27,135 bases of DNA from positions 1 through 27,135 of the forward strand of contig DASRCB010000386.1 in assembly GCA_035653295.1 (NCBI GenBank), in the 5' to 3' direction. Shown one piece after another: positions 15,338-22,708 of this stretch (its first letter is position 1; each line of letters opens with the position of its first letter). A program made the translations under genes and the position numbers. The notes below the pieces were generated by a model, which had not been told where the DNA came from, searched no databases, and saw only the letters and a program-made list of their open reading frames with translations. Source of the DNA: DASRCB01 sp035653295 (lineage in GTDB: Bacteria > Acidobacteriota > Terriglobia > Bryobacterales > Bryobacteraceae).

Positions 15338-16756
15338 TCAGATCCGGCGGCGCTTCCATGAGCCGCGCAGGAACATTGTCAGGCTGAGGATGGTCATCAC
15401 CAGTTCCGCGATGGGAATGGACATGAACACGCCGCGCACACCGAGCCGCGCCGGATATGCGAGCACCCATGCGAGCGGGATCTCACAGCACCAGAAGGAG
15501 ACGATGTTGACCATCGTCGGCGTGACGGTGTCGCCGGCGCCGTTGAAGGCCTGCAGCAGAACCATGGTCCAGGCGTAGACCAGGTTGCCGAAGCCGATGA
15601 TGCGCAGGCAGTCTACCGCGAACGGCGCTTCTACCGCGCTGCCAGTGAAGACGCGCACCAGTTCGCGTGGCATGAAGATGAACACCACGGCCACCGCGCC
15701 CAGCAACAGGCTGTTGTAGAGGCCGGTGAGGTACACGGCCCGCTCCGCGCGCTCGGGCTTGCCCGCGCCGAGGTTCTGTCCCACCATGGTTGCGGCGGCG
15801 CCGCTCAGTCCCCAGCAGGGAAGAATGGCGAATATAAAGATGCGAATGCCGATGGTGTACCCGGCCAGAGCGAGGCTGCCGAAGGTGCTGATGATGCGGA
15901 CCAGCGCGATCCAGCTGGTGTGCGCCACGGCGAACTGCAGGACGCCGGTCACCGACACGCGCGCCAGCGAATAAATGACGCGCGGCGCCACCCGCCAATC
16001 CGCTGGGCGAATACGGATGCGAGTGTGCCCACGGGTCAGGATCCAGATTTGATACAGCACGCCGCAGGAGCGGCCGATGAGGGTGGATACTCCCGCCCCG
16101 GTGACACCGAGGGCGGGGAACGGCCCCAGCCCGAAAATCAGGCAGGGATCCAGCGCCAGGTTGATCAGGTTCGCGAACCAGAGCACGCGCATGGCGACCG
16201 CTGCATCGCCGGCGCCGCGGAAGATGGAGTTGCACAGGAACAGGAGCATCACCGAGACGCTGCCGCCGAACACGACGGAGGTGTAGCGATGGCCCACCGC
16301 GATCAGGTCCGGCGGCGCGCCCATCCATTGCAGCAGCTTCGGCGCGAGCCAGAATCCGGGAAAGCCCATCAGCGCGGCAAGCGCCACGCCGAGGAAGATG
16401 GCCTGCACCGCGGCCCGCACAGCCCCGTGATTATCTTTTTCGCCGATGCGCCGCGCGACCATGGCCGTGGTGGACATGCTCACGCCGACCGCGACGGAAA
16501 AGACCAGGGAGAGCATCGATTCGGTCAGGCCGACCGTCGCGACGGCGTTGGCGCCCAGCCGAGTTACCCAGAAAACATCGACAATGGCGAACAGGGATTC
16601 CATGCACATCTCCAGCACCATGGGTATGGCGAGGAGCAGCACGGCGCGGCTGATTGATCCTTCCGTGAAGTCTTGGCGCGTGCCGCGAATCGCTTCCAGG
16701 ACCTGCCGCCAAATGCCGGGGCGGCGCTCGCCCAAAGCAGTAAGAGTGGTCGCCAT
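15338..16756 (-). CDS. MATE-family multidrug/metabolite efflux transporter
   Basis: A 472-residue protein with twelve predicted transmembrane helices in two MATE modules. Typical segments are the first helix region ISRAVLLLAIPMVLEMCMES, VDVFWVTRLGANAVATVGL, SIFRGAGDAAVAMRVLW, ALGVTGAGVSTLIGR, GAAATMVGQNLGAGKPERA and AFNGAGDTVTPT. Family members export cationic drugs, flavins or other metabolites by Na+ or H+ antiport; the substrate is unknown. An N-terminal cytoplasmic stretch of ~35 residues (ERRPGIWRQVLEAIRGTRQDF) precedes helix 1. The start is ATG 16756. The promoter should lie in the AT-richer stretch 16780-16830. The small gene at 15311 probably shares the transcript. Confidence 0.93.
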   Translation of the reverse strand: MATTLTALGERRPGIWRQVLEAIRGTRQDFTEGSISRAVLLLAIPMVLEMCMESLFAIVDVFWVTRLGANAVATVGLTESMLSLVFSVAVGVSMSTTAMVARRIGEKDNHGAVRAAVQAIFLGVALAALMGFPGFWLAPKLLQWMGAPPDLIAVGHRYTSVVFGGSVSVMLLFLCNSIFRGAGDAAVAMRVLWFANLINLALDPCLIFGLGPFPALGVTGAGVSTLIGRSCGVLYQIWILTRGHTRIRIRPADWRVAPRVIYSLARVSVTGVLQFAVAHTSWIALVRIISTFGSLALAGYTIGIRIFIFAILPCWGLSGAAATMVGQNLGAGKPERAERAVYLTGLYNSLLLGAVAVVFIFMPRELVRVFTGSAVEAPFAVDCLRIIGFGNLVYAWTMVLLQAFNGAGDTVTPTMVNIVSFWCCEIPLAWVLAYPARLGVRGVFMSIPIAELVMTILSLTMFLRGSWKRRRI

Positions 16757-17072
16757 AGCCGGACGCCTCCACGCGTCCGCGAACTTACAGAGGCAGTTAC
16801 GCCCTAAATTACTTTATTGACTTAGTTACAGGTTGCGAGGCCGCTCTTAACGGACCCGTACGAAGACGAGTGGCGCCTCGACCTTAAACGGGAACACAAC
16901 GATGCTGCGCGAGCAGCACGCGGCGATCGCGATGGCGTCCGAGCTGTGTGTGTCCGTCTTCACGGGAGGTGCGGGATACTCGAATCCCGTGCAGTCACTA
17001 TACCCGGAATCGCGATGTTTTGCAAGCCATATTCACGGTCGAGTGGTGGCGCAGACGTTACACTGGACCTGA
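16757..17072. other. Divergent 316-bp intergenic region between MATE and ABC genes
   Basis: Holds the two divergent start regions. An AT-richer island at 16783-16830 contains TTAC at 16785, 16797, 16809 and 16826, the first three exactly 12 bp apart, which may be regulatory for the MATE gene. A hairpin CGGGAT/ATCCCG occurs at 16972-16989. On the minus strand a short open stretch (GTG 16963 to stop 16847, 38 residues, containing SSDAIAIAACC) has protein-like composition, but no ribosome-binding site. A TACACT hexamer at 17059-17064 sits 8 nt before the ABC start. No tRNA or other RNA gene is recognised. Confidence 0.5.
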
Positions 17073-18908
17073 ATGGAAGAGGAGGTCTTAGGCAAAGCGT
17101 ACGACAGCAGGCTGATGAAGCGGCTGCTGACGTACATGCGCCCTTACCGGACGGCGGTCGCCGCATCGCTGCTGTTCCTGCTGGTGAATTCCGTTCTGCA
17201 GATTCTGGGGCCTCTTCTGACGAAAATGGCGGTGGACCGGTACCTCGCGCCCAATCCGCGATTCACGCATACCCTGTTCGGCGGCTGGTTTTCGGCCAAC
17301 CCATGGACCGGGCTCATGCAGATTTCGATCCTCTATCTGGCGGCGGTCATCGGCGCGCTGCTCTGCGATTTCGCGCAAACCTGGCTGATGCAGTGGACCG
17401 GCCAGAAAGCCATGTTCGACCTGCGGCGGCAGCTCATGCAACGCCTGCAGGAACTCGATATCGCGCACTACGACCGCAATCCGGTCGGCCGCATGGTCAC
17501 CCGCGTGACCACCGATGTCGATGTGTTGAACGATCTGTTCGCGTCTGGTCTGGTGACGATCATCGGCGATCTGTTGATGCTGGCGTTCGTGGTGCTGGCC
17601 ATGCTGCGGCTGAGTCCCGGCATGACGGGCATGCTGCTCGCCGCCACGCCGTTCGTGGTTCTGACCACCACCATCTTCCGCCGAGCCGTGCAGCAAAGCT
17701 ATCGGCGCATTCGCGTGGCCATCGCGAAGATCAACTCGTACCTGCAGGAACACCTCACCGGAATGGTCGTTTTGCAGTTATTCAATCGGGAGGAGCGAAG
17801 CCGCGCCGAATTCGAGCTTGTCAACAGGCAGCACATGGATGCATTCAAGGATTCAATCGGCGCGTACGGCTGGTTCTATCCGGTGGTGGAATTTATCGGC
17901 ATGATTGCACTGGCGGCGCTGCTCTCCTACGGCGGCGTGCGGATTCGGAGTGGCGCGCTGTCCCTCGGTGTGCTGGTGGCGTTCTTCCAGTACGGCCTGC
18001 GCTTCTTCCGGCCCATCCAGGACCTGAGCGAGAAATATAACATCCTGCAGTCGGCAATGGCGGCATCCGAGCGGATTTTCAAGCTGCTGGATACGAAAGC
18101 GACCGTGCTCTCGCCGGGCTCGCCGAAGCCCGTTCCGGCGGGGCCGGTGGCGATTGAGTTCGATCATGTGTGGTTCGCGTACAAGGACGAGGACTGGGTG
18201 CTGCGCGATGTGAGCTTTCGGATCGACTCCGGCGAGACGATCGCCGTTGTGGGGCACACCGGGGCGGGCAAGACAACGCTCACGAACCTGCTGCTGCGGT
18301 TCTATGACATCCAGCGCGGGGCGATTCGCATCGGCGGCGTGGATATTCGCGACTTCGGCCTTCAGGATCTGCGGCGGCAGTTCGGCATCGTGCTTCAGGA
18401 TTCGTTCTTGTTTACCGGGACCGTGGCGGGTAACATCCGCCTTGGAACCGGCGGCATTTCGGACGAGCTGCTGCGGCACGCCGCCGAGCGTGTGAACCTG
18501 CTCGATTTTGTCGAGGGCCTGCCGGAAAAGTTCGAGCAGCCGGTCCGTGAGCGGGGCGTCGGTTTTTCGACCGGGCAGAAGCAGCTGATCAGCTTCGCGC
18601 GGGCGCTGGCGCACGATCCGCGGATTCTGATCCTCGATGAGGCGACCTCGAGCGTGGATACCGAGACGGAGTTCCGGGTGCGGGCCGCGCTGGAGAACCT
18701 GGTGACGGGGCGGACATCGATCGTGATTGCGCATCGTCTGTCGACCATCCAGCGGGCCACGCGCATTCTGGTGATGCACAAAGGCCAGCTGCGCGAAAGC
18801 GGGTCGCATCAGGAGCTGCTTGCCCAGCGAGGCATCTATTGGAAGCTCTTCCAGCTGCAATATAGTGATCAGGATCGTGGTCAGGTATTGGCTGTGGATG
18901 AGCGCTGA
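17073..18908 (+). CDS. ABCB/MsbA-type ABC exporter half-transporter (fused membrane and ATPase domains)
   Basis: A 611-residue half-transporter. The six-helix exporter domain spans ~15-330, with the DLRRQLMQRLQELDIAHYDR and NPVGRMVTRVTTDVDVLNDL coupling regions. The ATPase domain spans ~358-600. Visible are Walker A GHTGAGKT (394-401), Q-loop VLQDSFLF, signature FSTGQ (498-502), Walker B ILILDEAT (D522, E523) and H-loop H554. The signature is FSTGQ rather than LSGGQ. This resembles YheH/MdlB-like exporters and keeps the essential S/G/Q. It functions as a homodimer or with another half; substrate (lipid or drug) unknown. ATG 17073 has no upstream ribosome-binding site, but a -10-like box lies 8 nt before it. 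It converges on the small DMT gene, with a shared inverted repeat at 18902-18950. Confidence 0.93.
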   Translation: MEEEVLGKAYDSRLMKRLLTYMRPYRTAVAASLLFLLVNSVLQILGPLLTKMAVDRYLAPNPRFTHTLFGGWFSANPWTGLMQISILYLAAVIGALLCDFAQTWLMQWTGQKAMFDLRRQLMQRLQELDIAHYDRNPVGRMVTRVTTDVDVLNDLFASGLVTIIGDLLMLAFVVLAMLRLSPGMTGMLLAATPFVVLTTTIFRRAVQQSYRRIRVAIAKINSYLQEHLTGMVVLQLFNREERSRAEFELVNRQHMDAFKDSIGAYGWFYPVVEFIGMIALAALLSYGGVRIRSGALSLGVLVAFFQYGLRFFRPIQDLSEKYNILQSAMAASERIFKLLDTKATVLSPGSPKPVPAGPVAIEFDHVWFAYKDEDWVLRDVSFRIDSGETIAVVGHTGAGKTTLTNLLLRFYDIQRGAIRIGGVDIRDFGLQDLRRQFGIVLQDSFLFTGTVAGNIRLGTGGISDELLRHAAERVNLLDFVEGLPEKFEQPVRERGVGFSTGQKQLISFARALAHDPRILILDEATSSVDTETEFRVRAALENLVTGRTSIVIAHRLSTIQRATRILVMHKGQLRESGSHQELLAQRGIYWKLFQLQYSDQDRGQVLAVDER

Positions 18909-18950
18909 TACCGCCCGATTCTGATTCGCGGGTGATTCCGGTCACAGCGC
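18902..18950. terminator. Inverted repeat across both converging stop codons, candidate bidirectional terminator
   Basis: GCGCTG (18902-18907) pairs with CAGCGC (18945-18950), and ACCG (18910-18913) pairs with CGGT (18939-18942), separated by symmetric 2-nt mismatches. The structure includes the stop codons of the ABC gene (+) and the small DMT gene (-). No U-tract is present on either side, so strength is doubtful. Confidence 0.3.
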
Positions 18951-19304
18951 CAGCAGCAATACCCCCACCGCCACCAGCAGAGCCCCGGCCCAGCGCATGG
19001 CCACGATGTGCTCGCCGAGCAGGAACTTCGCCAGGATGGTCTCGGCCAGGAAACTTGCCGCCGTCGCCGGCACGGCGAAGCTCACGTTTGCAATCGAAAG
19101 CAGCGCCAGCAGCGAAAAAAACGAAACCGCCATGGCCGCAATTCCGCCCATGATAAACGGGCTCCTGGCCAGGCGATAAATCAGGTGAGCAACATGCCGC
19201 GGCCGGAAGTTCTCGACTTCGCCGTGGCGCTTCATGCCAGCCGTGTTCAGCAGATCGCCCGCGGTGTTGCCCAGCACGATGATGGCGACGAGAATCCACT
19301 TCAT
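18942..19304 (-). CDS. Small EamA/SMR-like membrane protein, second of a pair
   Basis: A 120-residue protein with four predicted transmembrane helices: WILVAIIVLGNTAGDLLNTA, PFIMGGIAAMAVSFFSLLAL, FAVPATAASFLAETILAKFL and WAGALLVAVGVLLLAL. This is half of a usual ten-helix EamA transporter and matches the size and layout of SMR/ArnE-ArnF-like DMT proteins. The ATG at 19304 overlaps the stop of the upstream partner (ATGA), which implies translational coupling and a 1:1 product ratio. The likely form is a heterodimer with the partner. The substrate is unknown; lipid-carrier-linked or small polar compounds are possible by analogy with ArnE/F. A longer reading back into the partner gene is not used. 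Confidence 0.85.
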   Translation of the reverse strand: MKWILVAIIVLGNTAGDLLNTAGMKRHGEVENFRPRHVAHLIYRLARSPFIMGGIAAMAVSFFSLLALLSIANVSFAVPATAASFLAETILAKFLLGEHIVAMRWAGALLVAVGVLLLAL

Positions 19305-19774
19305 TCGTCGTCTTCTTCGCGATGTACGGGGGTCGTGGTGGGCGTGGTGCGGCCCACCAGAACTGCGCCCGCGGTGATGGCCAGAATGCCCGCCCAGTGT
19401 AAGCCCGGCACTCGCTCCCCCAGCGCGAAATGCCCCAGCAGCGCGATCAGGACATAGGCGATCGCCGTTACCGGCAGAACGTAACTCAAGTCTGCCCAGC
19501 TCAGCAGTGAAAGATTCGAGAACAGCCAGCACGCCAGCAGACAGACCCCCGCGGCGACAAACGGATTCAACAGGGCCGCCAGATACGGAAGCGGCGACCC
19601 CGTCACCGTGCGGCCCACCTGGCGCATGCCGATACTGAGCATGAAGTTGCCGCAGACATTCGAGACGATAACAACGGTCGTGAAGATCGCCGTCTTCCGG
19701 CGGAGCGCGCGCGACTCGGCTGCGGGAGTGAGCACTACTGTGCAGACGCGCTCCCGCGCCCGCTCATTTCGCAA
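19301..19774 (-). CDS. Small EamA/SMR-like membrane protein, first of a pair
   Basis: Up to 157 residues with four predicted helices: AIFTTVVIVSNVCGNFMLSI, PYLAALLNPFVAAGVCLLAC, LSYVLPVTAIAYVLIALLGH and WAGILAITAGAVLVG, then a charged tail HREEDDE. Like its partner it resembles one half of a DMT transporter. Start is uncertain. TTG 19774, 8 nt after the BlaI stop, gives the longest form, while a GTG 14 codons in would drop a poorly conserved N-terminus. The pair is encoded directly after a BlaI-type repressor and likely under its control. Both proteins keep the pattern seen in heterodimeric DMT pairs: similar length and tandem overlapping genes. The topology and pairing are inferred. Confidence 0.82.
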   Translation of the reverse strand: MRNERARERVCTVVLTPAAESRALRRKTAIFTTVVIVSNVCGNFMLSIGMRQVGRTVTGSPLPYLAALLNPFVAAGVCLLACWLFSNLSLLSWADLSYVLPVTAIAYVLIALLGHFALGERVPGLHWAGILAITAGAVLVGRTTPTTTPVHREEDDE

Positions 19775-19782
19775 TCAGCGGT

Positions 19783-20148
19783 TCAATCGTACAGGACGTC
19801 GGCCATGGTCGGAATCGGGCCGCCGCGCGTCTCCAGATACTTGATCAGCGCCGGCTCGGAGCCGTCGAAGAAGTTGTCGAGCAGATCGCGGACGGCGACA
19901 GCACGCAGCGCTTCCCGGCTTACCGCCGGCGTGTACACGAAGGCGCGCCCCGCTTTGCGGCGAGCCACCGCGCCTTTGCGCAGCAGCCGGTCGAGCAGGG
20001 TCATAACCGTCGTATACGCCAGTTTGCGCCGCGGCTCGAGCGCGCTGCGCACGTCGGCTACCGTGCCCTCCCCTCGTGTCCAAAGGACCTTCATACACTG
20101 CAGCTCCAAAGGCGCAGGCATTTCGCGCGTTCGTACAGGTGCAGCCAT
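19783..20148 (-). CDS. BlaI/MecI/CopY-family transcriptional repressor
   Basis: A 121-residue winged-helix protein: PAPLELQCMKVLWTRGEGTV and ADVRSALEPRRKLAYTTVMT form the helix-turn-helix, then LLDRLLRKGAVARRKAGRAF is the wing, and a C-terminal helical dimerisation tail follows (AVAVRDLLDNFFDGSEPALI). BlaI proteins are usually inactivated by proteolysis by a partner BlaR1/M56 membrane peptidase. No M56 gene is next to it, so the signal is unknown. Its ATG (20148) overlaps the stop of the HD nuclease gene by one base (TAATG), so it is coupled to that gene, and the two DMT genes follow. It probably regulates the operon or a distant target. Confidence 0.93.
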   Translation of the reverse strand: MAAPVRTREMPAPLELQCMKVLWTRGEGTVADVRSALEPRRKLAYTTVMTLLDRLLRKGAVARRKAGRAFVYTPAVSREALRAVAVRDLLDNFFDGSEPALIKYLETRGGPIPTMADVLYD

Positions 20149-21362
20149 TAGTTTCGTTTGTTGAGTGCTTCCTGAAGTTTCTCGCCAAAAAGAGATCCCG
20201 TAACGGGACGGGGACGCGGCTCCTGCCGCGGGCTGTGGGTTTCCGGCCCAGGCGGATCGCCCGGCGGGCGCGTGGGCTCAGCGGTCTCGCTCCACGCCAG
20301 CAGCGGCAGTGCTTCCGCCTGCGTGGGAGCCGGCTCCTGAGCCGCCGCCATCGAGTCGGAAGAAGCGGCCGCCGCCGCGCTCTGGGCAGCCGGCGCGCCG
20401 TTCAGCCACACCGATTTCTTGAATACCGGCCGTTCCAGAGACGAGCTCCATCCGGTCCAGCAGCCGTCCGCGTGCCGGTCCCGGGCGATGGTGGCGCGCA
20501 TGCACTCCATCTTCGAATCCAGGTTGTCGAGGTGATGCAGCAACATTGCTTCAGGAAACAGCGGCACCTTGGGAGAGCCGAACTCCAGCTCGCCATGGTG
20601 GCTGATGATCAGGTGCTCCAGCAGTGTACGGAGCTGCGGGGGAAAGTCGGGTACGAGAGCGATCTTCTCGGACAGCATGCGAAGGGCGATCACGATGTGC
20701 CCCAGCAGCTGCCCTTCGGTGGTGTAAGTGAAGCTGCGCTGATAACTCAGCTCGGAAATCTTGCCGATGTCGTGCAGCACCGCACCCGCCAGGACCAGAT
20801 CCAAATCGACGCCAACGTTTCCGTAATGCCCGCAGATCATACGGGCCAGCTTGCAGACCGAGAGCACGTGTTCCAGCAGGCCGCCGAGAAATGCGTGATG
20901 AACGTTCTTCGCCGCGGGCGCGGTCTTGTACCCCCGCGCGATCTGCTCATCGTCGAGAAACGCGTCCAGCAGACGCCGCAGATGTGGGTTCGAGACCCCC
21001 CGCGCGATATCGCGCAGCTCCGCGTACATCTGTTCCGGATCGCGCTCGGAAGAGGGAAAGTAATCCGCGAAATCGACGCTCTGGTCCTGCACCCGGACCA
21101 TCTTGTGGATGGTGAACTGTGGGCGCCCCTGAAAGATCTGCATGACGCCCTTCACCCGCACGAAGTCGTCGCGTTCGAAGGTGTCCATCACTTCGGCGAC
21201 GTTGTCCCACATCTTGGCCTCGATGTCGCCGCTGCGGTCGGCCAGTACCATCGACAGATACGGCTCGCCCGTTTTCTTCTGCCGCACGTCCTTGTGCTGC
21301 ACCAGGAATATCGAGACCACAACCTGGTTAGGAACGAGCTGGCCGACGAAAAGCGCCTTCAT
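20148..21362 (-). CDS. YhaM-like OB-fold/HD-domain 3'-5' exoribonuclease
   Basis: A 404-residue protein. Residues ~10-92 are an OB-fold nucleic-acid-binding domain (VVVSIFLVQHKDVRQKKTGE, then YLSMVLADRSGDIEAKMWDN). Residues ~150-290 are a metal-binding HD domain (HHAFLGGLLEHVLSV, AGAVLHDIGK with H197-D198, HLIISHHGELEFGSP, D279). This is the YhaM/CBF1 arrangement, an Mn/Co-dependent exonuclease acting on RNA and ssDNA. After residue ~315 there is an Ala/Pro/Glu-rich, probably disordered extension ending in the sharper peptide GSLFGEKLQEALNKRN, absent from YhaM as I know it. The gene sits 5 nt after PpiC and one base overlaps BlaI, so it is mid-operon. Confidence 0.9.
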   Translation of the reverse strand: MKALFVGQLVPNQVVVSIFLVQHKDVRQKKTGEPYLSMVLADRSGDIEAKMWDNVAEVMDTFERDDFVRVKGVMQIFQGRPQFTIHKMVRVQDQSVDFADYFPSSERDPEQMYAELRDIARGVSNPHLRRLLDAFLDDEQIARGYKTAPAAKNVHHAFLGGLLEHVLSVCKLARMICGHYGNVGVDLDLVLAGAVLHDIGKISELSYQRSFTYTTEGQLLGHIVIALRMLSEKIALVPDFPPQLRTLLEHLIISHHGELEFGSPKVPLFPEAMLLHHLDNLDSKMECMRATIARDRHADGCWTGWSSSLERPVFKKSVWLNGAPAAQSAAAAASSDSMAAAQEPAPTQAEALPLLAWSETAEPTRPPGDPPGPETHSPRQEPRPRPVTGSLFGEKLQEALNKRN

Positions 21363-21367
21363 GAGAG

Positions 21368-22510
21368 CTAGCGCGAGGAGCTCTTGCCTTCCGCTGACGA
21401 AGAAGTTCCAGGAATCGGAACGCCCAGGAGCTTCTTATGGCGCCTGGCGCTGGTCACCTCGGCTTTGGTCACCGTCTCCGGCTTGAGCTGCGCCATTTCC
21501 ACCCAGCGCGTGTCTTTGTGCGGCGCCGCGCCGGTGTCTACATAACCGGGCTTGATTTCGAGGAAGGCCTGCTCGCGAAGTTTCGTCAGATACTCGCGTA
21601 AAGCGGGCTGCATCTTCGGGGACAGGATCTTATCCATGATCTCCGGCTCCACTTCGTCCAGCGAAGCCTGGCCGGCCTTCTGGTGGTCCTCCACCTTAAG
21701 AATCAGAAAGCCATTGGCCACACGAATGGGATCGGTCACGTAGCCGCGCTCCTTGTCCCAGACCGCGTTCTCGACCTGCGCGGCGAGTTCGCCCTTCTTC
21801 CACCCGCCCAGATCGCCGCCCTGCTTCGCAGTGACGGCGTCGGAGTTGTCCAGCGCCATTTGCCCGAACTTCTCACCGCCGCGCGCGCGCCTGACCAGAT
21901 CGTCCGCCTTCTTCTTCGCGGCGGCGATACCGGCATCGTCCTTCCCTTCGGTGGAGATCAGAATCTCCCGGAGGAACACGCGCTCATCGCGGATGAAGTC
22001 CTTCTTGTGCTCGTTGTAATACTTCTCGATGTCTTGGTGCGGCACCTGCATGCGCGACATCACTTCCTGCCGGATAACGCGCTGCTGGAGCATCTGATTG
22101 GTCATGTCCTGTTTGTAGTCTTCGAAGGTCATGCCCGTCTGCTCGTGCACTGCCTCGTGGAACTTTTCGGGGTCGGGAATGCCGATCTGTTTCTGGATTT
22201 CGGCCAGTTGGCGGATCACGTCGGTGTCGACCTTGATGTCCAGGTCCTTGCCCTTCTGAACGAGCAGCAACTGATCGATCTTTTCGCGAAGAGCGTTCCT
22301 GTCGAAGTCGGCGAGCATCTGCTGGGCTTTGGCGGGAGGCGTCTTCTGGCGCTCCAGTTCGGCCGCGGCTTCGGCGTGGGCCCTTTGGAGGTCGCCGCGG
22401 GTGACGATCTCGCCGTTCACCTTGGCGATAATCTCTTCCATTACCTGAACTTCCGCGAAAGCGGATACACTCCCGGCAATGAGCAGCGCAATGGCAGCGC
22501 AAAACTTCAT
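21368..22510 (-). CDS. SurA-like periplasmic peptidyl-prolyl cis-trans isomerase/chaperone (PpiC domain)
   Basis: A 380-residue exported protein. Signal peptide KFCAAIALLIAGSVSAFA (cleavage probably after residue 19) precedes a SurA-N-like helical chaperone domain (25-165, VMEEIIAKVNGEIVTRGDLQ). A single parvulin domain spans ~176-277 (RVFLREILISTEG, GEKFGQMALDNSD, QGGDLGGWKKGEL, ANGFLILKVEDHQ). The tail is a C-terminal helix region plus a basic/Ser-rich end. It should help fold outer-membrane or secreted proteins. I place the start at ATG 22510, where the signal peptide begins; reading further upstream to 23110 would run through the divergent hldE-C gene. On the minus strand GATAAT lies 9 nt before the ATG, suggesting a very short leader. 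It is the first gene of a five-gene operon. Confidence 0.92.
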   Translation of the reverse strand: MKFCAAIALLIAGSVSAFAEVQVMEEIIAKVNGEIVTRGDLQRAHAEAAAELERQKTPPAKAQQMLADFDRNALREKIDQLLLVQKGKDLDIKVDTDVIRQLAEIQKQIGIPDPEKFHEAVHEQTGMTFEDYKQDMTNQMLQQRVIRQEVMSRMQVPHQDIEKYYNEHKKDFIRDERVFLREILISTEGKDDAGIAAAKKKADDLVRRARGGEKFGQMALDNSDAVTAKQGGDLGGWKKGELAAQVENAVWDKERGYVTDPIRVANGFLILKVEDHQKAGQASLDEVEPEIMDKILSPKMQPALREYLTKLREQAFLEIKPGYVDTGAAPHKDTRWVEMAQLKPETVTKAEVTSARRHKKLLGVPIPGTSSSAEGKSSSR

Positions 22511-22708
22511 ATACCCTACATTATCGCCGATCGAGCATCCTGGCGCATTGCCCGTTATGGGGTGTGGCAGGTCTGGACACGGACTCGCAACCGAGGGCAG
22601 GCCGTTTCGCCTGGCAACGCGCGTTAGGCGATTACGGAGATAAAGCGCATCGCGCGAACACGCCAGACGGACAGGGAAGCTGCCCCAGCAACAGGCTGAT
22701 CCTGATCT

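Noticed and set aside
15312..15470. N-terminal extension of the small gene downstream of MATE
   Set aside because: It would overlap the MATE coding end out of frame, with shadow-like composition, and a ribosome-binding site supports ATG 15311.
16965..16995. tRNA T-arm-like hairpin (GCGGGATACTCGAATCCCGT)
   Set aside because: The loop does not fit a 7-nt T-loop, and no acceptor, D or anticodon stems can be built around it.
16946..18040. Plus-strand open frame of 364 codons overlapping the ABC exporter
   Set aside because: Out of frame with the ABC gene, which has all its motifs; the alternative product is Arg/His/Gly-rich shadow sequence.
20076..21371. Long plus-strand open frame of 431 codons
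   Set aside because: It lies antisense to the well-supported OB/HD nuclease and BlaI genes, is rich in His/Arg/Gln typical of a shadow frame, and shows no family motif.
21683..22627. Plus-strand open frame of 314 codons
   Set aside because: Antisense to the PpiC gene, with Leu/Val/His-rich shadow composition and no recognisable domain.
22615..22705. Structured leader or riboswitch before rfaE2
   Set aside because: Some short inverted repeats (for example CGCCT/AGGCG) exist, but I recognise no conserved aptamer core.
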